64,000 bases of DNA from an uncultured Bacteroides sp. (lineage in GTDB: Bacteria > Bacteroidota > Bacteroidia > Bacteroidales > Bacteroidaceae): the NCBI GenBank assembly GCA_900544075.1, contig UQTJ01000010.1:38101-102100 (forward strand), given 5' to 3'. This document shows positions 25,809 to 34,392 of this stretch, piece by piece. The number at the start of each line of letters is the position of its first letter. Position 1 is the first letter of the stretch. The translations under genes were made by a program, and so were the position numbers. Under the pieces are notes generated by a model that was not told where the DNA came from, searched no databases, and worked only from the letters and a program-made list of their open reading frames with translations.

Positions 25809-28592
25809 ATGGATAAACTTTTTCTACTCGATGCTTATGCATTAATCTACCGTGCTTATTATGCATTAATCAAAAGCCCAAGAATCAACTCAAAAGGCTT
25901 CAACACATCTGCTATATTAGGTTTTGTAAATACACTTGAAGATGTGCTGAAAAAAGAATCGCCTACCCATATAGGTGTAGCATTCGACCCTTCAGGCCCG
26001 ACATTCAGACACGAGGCATATAAGGAATACAAGGCCCAGAGAGAAGAAACGCCTGAGGCTATCAGACAGTCTGTACCTATTATAAAGGATATTATCAGAG
26101 CCTACAGGATTCCTATCCTTGAAGTTCCGGGATATGAGGCGGACGATGTTATCGGAACACTTGCCACTGAAGCCGGGAAGAGAGGCATCACTACTTATAT
26201 GATGACTCCTGACAAAGACTATGGCCAGTTGGTGAGCGAGAATGTATTCATGTACAGACCAAAGTATGGCGACAAGGAGTTCGACATAATGGGTATAGAG
26301 GAAGTAAAGGCCAAATTCAATATAGATTCTACCAGTCAGGTAATCGATATGTTAGGACTTATGGGCGACTCGTCGGACAATATACCGGGATGTCCTGGGG
26401 TCGGCGAGAAAACCGCACAGAAACTTATCTCTGAATTTGGAAGTATCGAGAATCTTCTTGAACACACTGACCAGCTGAAAGGGGCAATCAAGACAAAAGT
26501 GGAAGCGAACATCGAACAGATACGTTTCTCAAAATTTCTTGCAACCATTAAGACAGATGTTCCTATCGAACTTGACTTGGAGTCATTGAAGCGCGAGACT
26601 CCGGACGAGGAAAAACTCAGAAGCATTTTTGAGGAATTGGAGTTCCGTTCCTTGCTTGACAGAGTTTTTAAGAATGAGAAAAAAACATCAGCCAAACCAG
26701 TACAGGAAAAGCAGCCTCTTCAAGGCGATCTCTTTGGTTTTTTTGCTGACGATAATACGGTTGAACAGAAAAATTCAAATCTCAGAAGGCTTGAAGACAT
26801 CAGTTACGACTATCAACTGATTGATACAGAGGATAAAATAGATGATTTTTTAAGAATAATCCTTACAAAGGATATTCTCAGTTTAGATACGGAGACGACT
26901 GACACCGATGCAATGAGTGCAGAACTGGTGGGAATGAGCTTCAGTTACGAAGAAAACAGTGCTTTTTACGTTCCTGTACCGAAAGACAGAGAAGAAGCAC
27001 AAAAGTTGGTAGACAAATTCAAGCCTGTCTTTGAAAATGAAAATTCTCTAAAGGTTGGACAGAACATAAAATATGATATGATGGTTCTTGGCAACTATGG
27101 TGTCACTATAAAAGGAAAAATGTTCGATACCATGATTGCACACTATGTGTTGCAGCCTGAACTGCACCATGGAATGGACTATCTGGCAGAAGTGTACCTG
27201 AAATATGACACCATAAAAATAGAAGAGCTGATTGGTGCCAAGGGAAAGAATCAGCGTAACATGCGCGACCTCTCTCCTACTGATATATATAAATACGCGT
27301 GCGAGGATGCAGACGTTACTCTCAAACTGAAGAATATTCTTGAAAAGGAACTTGAGACCAACGGGGTAAAGGAACTGTTTGAAGAAATAGAAATGCCTTT
27401 GGTTCCGGTACTTGCTTATATCGAAAGAAACGGAGTAAGAATAGACACCGAAGCACTTAAGGAAACCTCAAAGCATTTCACCATAAGAATGCGCGAAATA
27501 GAAGAAGAGATTTACAAGCTTGCCGGAATGGAATTCAACGTGTCTTCACCAAAGCAGGTCGGTGAGGTACTCTTCGACAGACTGAAGATTGTAGAAAAGG
27601 CAAAGAAAACCAAAACAGGCCAATATGTAACATCCGAGGAGGTTCTGGAAAGTCTGAAAGGCAAACATCAGATAGTGGAAAAGATTCTCGACTATCGAGG
27701 ATTGAAGAAACTGCTAAGTACATACATTGATGCCCTGCCTGAACTTATCAATCCGAAGACCGGAAGAATACACACATCTTTCAATCAGACTGTAACGGCT
27801 ACAGGACGATTAAGCTCAAGCAATCCTAACCTGCAGAATATTCCTATTAGGGATGATGACGGAAAGGAGATAAGAAAAGCATTCATCCCGGACGACGGAT
27901 GTGAGTTCTTTTCTGCCGACTATTCACAGATAGAGCTTAGAATAATGGCACACCTGAGTGAAGATGAAAACATGATTGAGGCATTCAGGGAGGAGCAGGA
28001 TATCCATGCTGCTACTGCTGCAAAGATATATAAGGTAAACATCGAAGATGTGACCAGAGAGCAGCGAAGCAAGGCCAAGACTGCAAACTTCGGTATTATA
28101 TATGGTATATCTGTCTTCGGTCTTGCCGAACGACTGAATGTAGAACGTAAGGAAGCAAAAGAACTTATCGACGGATATTTCGAAAACTATCCTAAGGTTA
28201 AGGCCTATATGGAAGAAAGTGTGCGTTCTGCAAGGGATAAAGGTTACATAGAGACAATATTCAAGCGCAAAAGGTATCTTCCTGACATAAATTCAAGAAA
28301 TGCCGTTGTAAGAGGATATGCCGAACGAAATGCAATCAATGCACCTATTCAGGGTAGTGCGGCCGATATAATAAAGGTAGCCATGGTGAGAATATACAAA
28401 AGATTCATGGACGAGGGCATCAAGTCGAAAATGATACTCCAGGTACACGACGAACTCAATTTCAGCGTATTGAGAGAAGAAAAAGAAAAAGTACAGCAAA
28501 TTGTGATATCGGAAATGGAGGCTGCTTACAAAATGAAAGTACCTTTGCTTGCAGACTGTGGTTGGGGTCAAAATTGGCTTGAAGCACATTAA
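25809..28592 (+). CDS. polA: DNA polymerase I
   Basis: A 927-residue family A polymerase for Okazaki fragment maturation and repair. The 5'-3' exonuclease occupies about residues 1-290 (FDPSGPTFRHEAYKEYKAQR, GYEADDVIGTLA). The 3'-5' proofreading domain is at about 330-520 with an intact DxE pair (D360, E362 in LDTETTD), unlike Taq. The polymerase domain shows motif A (DYSQIELRIMAHLSED), the O helix (RSKAKTANFGIIYG) and motif C (QVHDEL, D881). Complete and of normal length. Confidence 0.98.
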   Translation: MDKLFLLDAYALIYRAYYALIKSPRINSKGFNTSAILGFVNTLEDVLKKESPTHIGVAFDPSGPTFRHEAYKEYKAQREETPEAIRQSVPIIKDIIRAYRIPILEVPGYEADDVIGTLATEAGKRGITTYMMTPDKDYGQLVSENVFMYRPKYGDKEFDIMGIEEVKAKFNIDSTSQVIDMLGLMGDSSDNIPGCPGVGEKTAQKLISEFGSIENLLEHTDQLKGAIKTKVEANIEQIRFSKFLATIKTDVPIELDLESLKRETPDEEKLRSIFEELEFRSLLDRVFKNEKKTSAKPVQEKQPLQGDLFGFFADDNTVEQKNSNLRRLEDISYDYQLIDTEDKIDDFLRIILTKDILSLDTETTDTDAMSAELVGMSFSYEENSAFYVPVPKDREEAQKLVDKFKPVFENENSLKVGQNIKYDMMVLGNYGVTIKGKMFDTMIAHYVLQPELHHGMDYLAEVYLKYDTIKIEELIGAKGKNQRNMRDLSPTDIYKYACEDADVTLKLKNILEKELETNGVKELFEEIEMPLVPVLAYIERNGVRIDTEALKETSKHFTIRMREIEEEIYKLAGMEFNVSSPKQVGEVLFDRLKIVEKAKKTKTGQYVTSEEVLESLKGKHQIVEKILDYRGLKKLLSTYIDALPELINPKTGRIHTSFNQTVTATGRLSSSNPNLQNIPIRDDDGKEIRKAFIPDDGCEFFSADYSQIELRIMAHLSEDENMIEAFREEQDIHAATAAKIYKVNIEDVTREQRSKAKTANFGIIYGISVFGLAERLNVERKEAKELIDGYFENYPKVKAYMEESVRSARDKGYIETIFKRKRYLPDINSRNAVVRGYAERNAINAPIQGSAADIIKVAMVRIYKRFMDEGIKSKMILQVHDELNFSVLREEKEKVQQIVISEMEAAYKMKVPLLADCGWGQNWLEAH

Positions 28593-28688
28593 TATAACCA
28601 AACTGTAAACTAAAGTTAAATAACTAACATTTTGCTAATTTCAAGCTAAATTTTTGGGTAAAACTATACAAGATATAGAAATAACATC

Positions 28689-28696
28689 TATATTTG
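28689..28696 (+). promoter_or_regulatory. Candidate -7 box for the DUF3836 gene
   Basis: TATATTTG matches TAnnTTTG 48 bases before the ATG at 28745. A -33 element at standard spacing is not evident. Confidence 0.5.
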
Positions 28697-28744
28697 CATC
28701 GTAATCAAAAACAAATTGTAAGTTAAACCTAAAATATTAAAAAT

Positions 28745-29131
28745 ATGAAAGCTATGAATTTTATCAAAACCTTGTTAGTAATTATAACAGTTTTTATTGC
28801 TAATGCTACTATCTCAGCTGCAAAGTTGAATAACAACCTGATTTACAATGCTGAAGAAGTTAACGGAGTGAAAGTTGCAGAAACAGTCTATAAGATGGAC
28901 AACAATCTGCTTACTAAATATATGAAATATAATTATAAGTATGATGCAAACAACCAGATGACTGAAAATATGTCACAGAAATGGAATGCAGAGGACAACT
29001 GTTGGGTAAACGACCTGAAAATCTGCTATACATACGATAGCAAGAGCGTCACAACAGAATACTACAAATGGAATAGCAAAAAGGGCGCATTCATCCTTAT
29101 TCCTGACATGACAGTTACAATGGATAAGTAA
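28745..29131 (+). CDS. Small secreted protein, DUF3836 type
   Basis: A 128-residue protein with a signal peptide (FIKTLLVIITVFIANATISA, cleaved near residue 26) and a short beta-rich body with YxYDxNNQMxxxxxxKWN-like repeats. It resembles the DUF3836 family, found almost only in Bacteroides relatives and of unknown function. Repeats of this YDANNQ type recall YD/RHS-like surface strands, but this is only a resemblance. It is monocistronic, with its own -7 box and a terminator at 29178-29211. Confidence 0.75.
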   Translation: MKAMNFIKTLLVIITVFIANATISAAKLNNNLIYNAEEVNGVKVAETVYKMDNNLLTKYMKYNYKYDANNQMTENMSQKWNAEDNCWVNDLKICYTYDSKSVTTEYYKWNSKKGAFILIPDMTVTMDK

Positions 29132-29177
29132 AATAGAAAGAATAGCTGACAAAAAATAAAATAAATCTCTCTTTCAT

Positions 29178-29211
29178 AGAGGCAATCCGGTTTCGGATTG
29201 CCTCTTTTTAT
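29178..29211 (+). terminator. Intrinsic terminator after the DUF3836 gene
   Basis: AGAGGCAATCCG at 29178-29189 pairs with CGGATTGCCTCT at 29194-29205, followed by TTTT. The A residues to its left can serve the convergent lipoprotein gene too. Confidence 0.85.
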
Positions 29212-29220
29212 ATTGACTTA

Positions 29221-30150
29221 TTAATCAATTTTGGTAAGTGTAATCAATTCTCCTTTTAAATCCATTTCGGCATCATCGTATCCACCATCTTCAGTATAAA
29301 CATATCCTGTATGTTCAATAACAATTTGACTATCTGTAACTTTTATAACATTACCAACATAATATTCCTCATTCCCTATGTTACTTTCTCCCTCATCAAC
29401 AAATAATGCTCCGTTACTCACAAACCACGTTATTCTATTATCTTCAATGTATTCTGTGTACCAACCATCACCATCGTTAAACCACCAACGGCCGCCACCA
29501 TTTTCTATAAGTTCCATTGCTTCTGAAGAACTGCATTTCCATTTACCTATATACTTTGAAGGATATTCCTTTTTAATTTTGGCATTTATGTCAAATGAAG
29601 AATCCCCTGTATTAATATCATCAGTGTCAAACATTTCGTCCTTTGTAGCTATCTGCTTGAAAGTCATTTTTCTGTAATTTTCACCTGCTGGATTATTCTT
29701 ATAATATTCCAAAGTCATCCTTGAGCTTGTATGTTCCAGGATGTTATACTCGTCAGGATTCTCCTCGTCATATTTACCATCACCTGAATCGTATGAAACA
29801 AGGGTTATCTTTTTGCCTGATACACTCCACTTTCCTACTCCTCCTAGATACCACATACCGCTGCCTTCATTATAATGATAAATGCGATAGAACATGTCAG
29901 AATTAAATTCTATACGGTAGTCTGAAATATCCACACCATTGTCAGTCTGCTTGTCTGGACTTTCTGTCCACCATTCATCGTCCTCATCATGACTGCCAGG
30001 AACGATAGACCAACTGTCAGCCTCTATTCCTTCCCAAACTCCAATCAGGCTGCTTGATGAAGGACCATCTTCACTGTCTTTACAAGAAGTAAAGTTCACA
30101 CACACCAGCATGGCAACCAACGCCATACCGATAAACCTAAATGTTTTCAT
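29221..30150 (-). CDS. Lipocalin-like surface lipoprotein, paralogue 1
   Basis: A 309-residue lipoprotein (lipobox NFTSC, Cys23, followed by acidic KDSEDG). Two lipocalin-like beta domains are suggested by repeated GxW starts: LIGVWEGIEADSW near residue 36 and YIGKWKCSSSEAMELI near residue 200. Residues 1-190 are nearly identical to the protein at 30964-31878, but the second domain is clearly diverged. Function is unknown; Bacteroidetes lipocalin-like lipoproteins are usually of unknown ligand. The leader retains only fragments of the structured RNA found before paralogue 2. Confidence 0.82.
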   Translation of the reverse strand: MKTFRFIGMALVAMLVCVNFTSCKDSEDGPSSSSLIGVWEGIEADSWSIVPGSHDEDDEWWTESPDKQTDNGVDISDYRIEFNSDMFYRIYHYNEGSGMWYLGGVGKWSVSGKKITLVSYDSGDGKYDEENPDEYNILEHTSSRMTLEYYKNNPAGENYRKMTFKQIATKDEMFDTDDINTGDSSFDINAKIKKEYPSKYIGKWKCSSSEAMELIENGGGRWWFNDGDGWYTEYIEDNRITWFVSNGALFVDEGESNIGNEEYYVGNVIKVTDSQIVIEHTGYVYTEDGGYDDAEMDLKGELITLTKID

Positions 30151-30167
30151 TTTAATGATTTATTTTC

Positions 30168-30240
30168 TTTTATCCGTCCCCAAGGATAAAATTAATAAAA
30201 AGGAAAGCGTGGGAACCACAGAATAATATCTAAAACACCC
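30168..30240 (-). promoter_or_regulatory. Leader of paralogue 1: start-proximal hairpin and remnant of a deleted attenuator
   Basis: TTTTATCC (30168-30175) and GGATAAAA (30184-30191) form the same 8-bp hairpin, loop GTCCCCAA, as before paralogue 2. Next come AGCGTGGGAAC (30206-30216) and, seven bases on, ATAATATCTAAAAC (30223-30236). These are the two ends of the paralogue 2 leader with about 167 bases missing between them. The rest of 30241-30435 holds nothing I recognise. Confidence 0.65.
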
Positions 30241-30435
30241 TTTTCGCCACTATTCCAAATTGAAATAAGTATAAATACGAAAATTGGATTTATCCTATAA
30301 CGCTTTCATTGAAAAATACCATTGTTGACATATGTCTGCATACAAAAAAAGTCAAAGCCTCATGCAGACAGGTAACAGATGTTAAGTCAAAAGACACCCG
30401 CCTTCAGGTATGATAAGGTTATATTACACTTTAAA

Positions 30436-30876
30436 TTAAGGAGTTGTCACTTTCTTGACAGAACTATAAACTGTTCCTTCCTTAGTCTTCATATAAGCTT
30501 TAACATAGTAAGTGGTTTCAGCCCTAAGACCGGATACAATTTTCAGTGTTCCGGAAGTTTGTCCCCCTCCTACGGATGCCCACAAGCTTCCTTCCGCATC
30601 TTTGCCGGTTCCGCCCTGGACTCCTAATGCTGTTACTTCATCAGCTTTAACACCACTGGCTTTTACCGTTACATCAATCTGTAATCCGGTAGTAGTCTTT
30701 TTTCTAGCCTCGATGTTAGTAATAGTGACCGAACCTTTTCCGGTACTCTTATCGCCTCCTTGGGATAGCGCATCTTCATCGTTTTCATCCGTTCCACAAC
30801 TTGCGGCACACACGGAAATCAACATAATCAATACCAATACGTTCAATCTATAGAGTAAATTGATAAATTTATTCAT
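30436..30876 (-). CDS. Small lipoprotein with a fibronectin-III-like domain
   Basis: A 146-residue lipoprotein with Cys27 in CAASCG, followed by the acidic TDENDED that favours surface export. After a Gly/Ser/Lys linker, one beta-sandwich domain begins near residue 48 (GSVTITNIEA) and ends with LRAETTYYVKAYMKTKEGTVYSSV, the standard Bacteroidetes Fn3-like closing strand pattern. No catalytic motif. It sits between the two lipocalin-like paralogues on the same strand. A shared surface role is possible, but no binding partner can be inferred. Confidence 0.75.
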   Translation of the reverse strand: MNKFINLLYRLNVLVLIMLISVCAASCGTDENDEDALSQGGDKSTGKGSVTITNIEARKKTTTGLQIDVTVKASGVKADEVTALGVQGGTGKDAEGSLWASVGGGQTSGTLKIVSGLRAETTYYVKAYMKTKEGTVYSSVKKVTTP

Positions 30877-30963
30877 TATTCGATATGATTTAATGTTTTA
30901 CATTTTCAAATTCTTATTTCATAGAAACAACCCGTTATAGAGTTGCTCATTGCGATTTATGTT

Positions 30964-31878
30964 TTATTCTAATTTAGTCCAAACCTCAATTTCCCCTATT
31001 AGATCCGAATAGTAATCATCGTATGTTCCATCTTCCTTTAGAACGCCTTTGAATTCAAGTTTTATCTCGTCATTGGCTATATTTTTAATCTCATATAAAA
31101 TCCATGCGTCCGGCATTCCGTCCTCTTCCTCATTCCAATATAACACTCCATCGATTACAAACCATTCTATATCACCAAGACCATCATCATTTGGAGTCCA
31201 TTCTCCATCAACATTATCTAAATATCTTGCTAAGCCATTTTCATAAATTTCAACTGCGCTCTCATAATCGCCAAACATCCATTTACCTATGAGTTTTGAA
31301 GGATATTCCTTTTTCCCATTTATATCAAGGTCTCCTTTATCAATATCATCCGTATCAAACATCTCATCTTTGGTAGCTATCTGTCTGAAAGTCATTTTTC
31401 TGTAATTTTCACTGGCAGGAGTATTCTTATAATATTCCAAAGTTATTTTAGAATCCTTATGCTCCAAAATATTATATTCGTCCGGATTTTCCTCGTCATA
31501 TTTACCATCACCAGAATCGTATGAAACAAGAGTTATCTTTTTGCCTGAAACACTCCACTTTCCTACTCCGCCGGGATACCATATTTTACCGTACTCATCA
31601 TAATGATAAATACGATAGAACTTGTCAGAATTAAATTCAATACGGTAACCGGATATGTCCACACCATTGTCAGTCTGCTTGTCCGGACTGCCTGTCCACC
31701 ATTCTTCGTCTTCATCATGACTGCCCGGAACGATAGACCAACTGTCGGCCTCTATTCCTTCCCAAATTCCAATCAGACTGTTTGATGAAGGACCGTCTTC
31801 ACTGTCTTTACAAGAAGTAAAGTTCACACACATAAGCATGGTAATCAATACCATACCGATAAACCTAAATGTTTTCAT
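30964..31878 (-). CDS. Lipocalin-like surface lipoprotein, paralogue 2
   Basis: A 304-residue lipoprotein (Cys23 in NFTSC) nearly identical to paralogue 1 over its first lipocalin-like domain, including the signal peptide and the untranslated leader next to the start. The second domain, from LIGKWMFGDYESAVEIYENG, has diverged in the strands and loops (e.g. ARYLDNVDGEWTPNDD). This suggests duplication followed by change or recombination in one domain. It is preceded by a long structured leader with an attenuator-like fold and by a promoter at 32179-32210. Ligand unknown. Confidence 0.82.
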   Translation of the reverse strand: MKTFRFIGMVLITMLMCVNFTSCKDSEDGPSSNSLIGIWEGIEADSWSIVPGSHDEDEEWWTGSPDKQTDNGVDISGYRIEFNSDKFYRIYHYDEYGKIWYPGGVGKWSVSGKKITLVSYDSGDGKYDEENPDEYNILEHKDSKITLEYYKNTPASENYRKMTFRQIATKDEMFDTDDIDKGDLDINGKKEYPSKLIGKWMFGDYESAVEIYENGLARYLDNVDGEWTPNDDGLGDIEWFVIDGVLYWNEEEDGMPDAWILYEIKNIANDEIKLEFKGVLKEDGTYDDYYSDLIGEIEVWTKLE

Positions 31879-31895
31879 TCTAATGATTTATTTTC

Positions 31896-31919
31896 TTTTA
31901 TCCGTCCCCAAGGATAAAA
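31896..31919 (-). promoter_or_regulatory. Conserved hairpin just before the start of paralogue 2
   Basis: TTTTATCC (31896-31903) and GGATAAAA (31912-31919) enclose the loop GTCCCCAA. The stem and loop are identical before paralogue 1, 18 bases from each start codon, where they could affect ribosome access. Confidence 0.6.
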
Positions 31920-31923
31920 TTAA

Positions 31924-32173
31924 TAAAAAAGAAAAGCGTGGGAACTATTTGGATATTACAATCATGAGGCTCTGGACTGCCCTTCCCAAAATAATAAACA
32001 AATAGCCCACGCTAAATGTTATATAAACTATCCAAGCACAAGATAGGTATATAGCATAAGCGTGAGCGTTTCTGCTTATTATCCTTTGGGAATGAAATTG
32101 TCCAGATTTCATGATTGGATAATATCTAAAACGCTCTTCTATAAAAAATAATTTATATCCCATTTTTATGGGA
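31924..32173 (-). ncRNA. Structured leader RNA with alternative hairpins: candidate attenuator or riboswitch
   Basis: In transcript order on the minus strand: a 5' hairpin (32158-32173, arms TCCCAT/ATGGGA); a three-tier hairpin with 8-bp (32064-32071 with 32129-32136), 7-bp (32078-32084 with 32117-32123) and 7-bp (32092-32098 with 32106-32112) stems; a middle hairpin (32008-32013 with 32059-32064, plus inner TATATA and CTATC stems). The last hairpin pairs 31935-31942 and 31946-31951 with 31999-32013, 14 bp with a bulge, followed by a U-rich tract. The strand at 32008-32013 belongs to both of the last two hairpins, so they exclude each other. A 78-codon open frame crosses the element but looks incidental. 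I do not recognise it as a known RNA family. Confidence 0.6.
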
Positions 32174-32178
32174 CACTG

Positions 32179-32210
32179 CAAAAATACGAATAATTATCAT
32201 AACAAACAAT
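32179..32210 (-). promoter_or_regulatory. Promoter for the structured leader and paralogue 2
   Basis: On the minus strand TATTTTTG (32179-32186) matches the -7 consensus. An ATTG at 32207-32210 lies 20 bases upstream of it, near the usual -33 spacing; a TTTG at 32203-32206 is an alternative. The predicted start falls at about 32172, the foot of the first leader hairpin. Confidence 0.6.
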
Positions 32211-32231
32211 AACAAAGCAATATATCATTAC

Positions 32232-32262
32232 TTTGCTTTTAATAATAAAATAAGTACCTTTG
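32232..32262 (+). promoter_or_regulatory. Bacteroides-type promoter for ychF
   Basis: TTTG at 32232-32235 and TACCTTTG at 32255-32262 are separated by 19 bases, an exact match to the -33/-7 consensus. Transcription would start about 30 bases before the ychF ATG. Confidence 0.85.
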
Positions 32263-32302
32263 CAAAGTTTTAAATCTAAAAATAAAAAACTTATATATAT
32301 TT

Positions 32303-33406
32303 ATGGCACTACAATGCGGTATTGTCGGATTGCCAAACGTAGGTAAATCGACACTTTTCAATTGCTTATCTAATGCAAAGGCTCAGGCAGCCAATTTCCC
32401 TTTCTGTACTATCGAACCTAACGTAGGTGTTATCACTGTTCCGGACGAACGTCTGAACAAACTGGCAGAACTTATAAATCCTCAGCGTATCGTTCCAACA
32501 ACAGTTGAAATCGTTGATATTGCCGGACTTGTAAAAGGAGCCAGCAAAGGTGAAGGATTAGGAAACAAGTTCCTTGCAAACATACGTGAGACTGATGCTA
32601 TCATTCACGTTTTGCGTTGCTTTGATGACGAAAACGTAACTCACGTAGACGGAAGTGTAGACCCTGTACGCGATAAGGAAATCATAGATACAGAACTTCA
32701 ACTGAAAGACCTTGAAACTATTGAAAGCCGCATACAGAAAGTCCAGAAACAGGCACAGACAGGCGGTGACAAAGTTGCAAAACAGACTTACGAAGTACTT
32801 GTACAATACAAGGAAGCTCTTGAACAGGGAAAATCGGCACGTACAGTACAGTTCGAAACAAAAGACGAACAGAAGATAGCAAGAGAACTGTTCCTCATCA
32901 CAAGCAAACCTGTACTTTATGTATGCAACGTAGACGAAGCAAGTGCAGTGAACGGCAACAAATACGTTGAGCAGGTGCGTGAAGCTGTAAAAGACGAAAA
33001 CGCAGAAATCCTTATCGTTGCAGCAAAGACTGAGGCAGATATCGCTGAGCTTGAAACTTATGAAGACCGTCAGATGTTCCTTCATGAAGTAGGTCTGGAA
33101 GAATCAGGTGTGACACGACTCATTAAAGCTGCCTATAAGCTGCTTGATCTTGAAACATATATCACAGCCGGAGTACAGGAAGTAAGAGCCTGGACATACC
33201 GCAAGGGATGGAAAGCTCCACAGTGTGCAGGTGTAATCCACACAGACTTCGAGAAAGGCTTTATCCGTGCTGAAGTTATCAAGTATGAAGATTATATCAA
33301 GTACGGCTCGGAAACGGCTGTAAAAGAAGCCGGCAAGATGAGTGTGGAAGGTAAGGACTATGTAGTTCAGGATGGCGACATCATGCACTTCAGATTCAAT
33401 GTATAA
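32303..33406 (+). CDS. ychF: Ribosome-associated ATPase/GTPase YchF (OLA1 family)
   Basis: A 367-residue Obg-family P-loop NTPase that binds ribosomes and prefers ATP in characterised members. G1 is GIVGLPNVGKSTLFNCLS, the switch region NFPFCTIEPNVGVI and G3 DIAGLVKGASKGEGLGNKFL. The nonstandard G4 (CNVDE) is typical of YchF, and the C-terminal TGS domain ends with VVQDGDIMHFRFNV. Complete. It is 12 bases upstream of the next gene and may be co-transcribed with it. Confidence 0.97.
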   Translation: MALQCGIVGLPNVGKSTLFNCLSNAKAQAANFPFCTIEPNVGVITVPDERLNKLAELINPQRIVPTTVEIVDIAGLVKGASKGEGLGNKFLANIRETDAIIHVLRCFDDENVTHVDGSVDPVRDKEIIDTELQLKDLETIESRIQKVQKQAQTGGDKVAKQTYEVLVQYKEALEQGKSARTVQFETKDEQKIARELFLITSKPVLYVCNVDEASAVNGNKYVEQVREAVKDENAEILIVAAKTEADIAELETYEDRQMFLHEVGLEESGVTRLIKAAYKLLDLETYITAGVQEVRAWTYRKGWKAPQCAGVIHTDFEKGFIRAEVIKYEDYIKYGSETAVKEAGKMSVEGKDYVVQDGDIMHFRFNV

Positions 33407-33418
33407 TCACAATTATAT

Positions 33419-34333
33419 ATGCAAAAGAAATATCTAATAATAGGAACCGGCGGCGTTGGAGGCAGCATCGCCGGTTTTTTGGCTTTAAACGGTGAGGATG
33501 TCACCTGTATAGCACGCGGTGCACATCTTGAAGCAATCCGCAAGAACGGTTTGCACCTGAAATCTGACCTTAAGGGAGAACACTTTCTGAACGTGAAAGC
33601 CTGTACATCAGAGGAATATAATGACAAGGCCGACGTTATCTTCGTATGCGTTAAGGGATATTCCATCGACTCTATAAAAGATGTTCTCGAACGCGCTTCC
33701 ACTCCGGACACACTTGTCGTTCCGATACTTAATGTTTATGGCACAGGCCCAAGAATAGGCCGCCTTGCTCCATCGGTGAAAGTTCTCGACGGATGTATCT
33801 ACATAGTAGGTTTCGTATCAGGCGAAGGTGAGATTACTCAGATGGGAAAGATTTTCCGTCTTGTGTTCGGTGCACGTCCTGAACAGGAAGTTGCCACAGA
33901 AAGGTTGGAAGAAATAGCCGATACTCTGCGTAAATGTGGTATCAAAGTCGATGTTTCGGACGATATCAACCGCGACACATTCATCAAATGGGCATTCATA
34001 TCTGCCATGGCCTGTACCGGTGCTTACCATGATGTTCCTATGGGCGAAGTGCAGCACGAAGGAGAGGTGCGCGACACATTCATAGGACTGTCTACAGAGA
34101 GTGCAGAGATAGGCCGTCGCCTCGGTGTAGTCTTCCCTGAAGACCCTGTGGAGTACAATCTGAAGGTAATAGACAAGCTTGACCCTCACAGCACAGCCTC
34201 GATGCAGAAGGATATCGCAAGAGGACATCAGTCGGAGATACAGGGAATGCTGTTCGATATGATAGAGCTTGGCGAAAAACTTGGAGTAAACCTCGATACA
34301 TATCATAAGGTAGCCAAAAAGTTCATAAAATAA
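33419..34333 (+). CDS. Ketopantoate reductase family protein (2-dehydropantoate 2-reductase)
   Basis: A 304-residue NADPH-dependent reductase that in pantothenate synthesis converts ketopantoate to pantoate. The N-terminal Rossmann motif is IIGTGGVGGSIAGFLA. The C-terminal helical domain holds the conserved lysine in FIKWAFISAMACTGAY and a PHSTASMQKDIARGHQSEI segment containing the family's SSM...D motif. The reductase family is broad, so pantoate synthesis is likely but not certain. Confidence 0.88.
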   Translation: MQKKYLIIGTGGVGGSIAGFLALNGEDVTCIARGAHLEAIRKNGLHLKSDLKGEHFLNVKACTSEEYNDKADVIFVCVKGYSIDSIKDVLERASTPDTLVVPILNVYGTGPRIGRLAPSVKVLDGCIYIVGFVSGEGEITQMGKIFRLVFGARPEQEVATERLEEIADTLRKCGIKVDVSDDINRDTFIKWAFISAMACTGAYHDVPMGEVQHEGEVRDTFIGLSTESAEIGRRLGVVFPEDPVEYNLKVIDKLDPHSTASMQKDIARGHQSEIQGMLFDMIELGEKLGVNLDTYHKVAKKFIK

Positions 34334-34392
34334 GTATAGTCAGGCATATACGGATAAACATCTTTGCTATGCATTCTGTTATATAAGACAAA

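Noticed and set aside
31945..32181. 78-codon open frame on the minus strand upstream of the lipoprotein gene
   Set aside because: It starts with TTG at the predicted transcription start and runs through all the hairpins, ending inside the last one. The base pairing explains the sequence better than a protein does. I kept it as a structured RNA, but a small membrane protein cannot be fully excluded.
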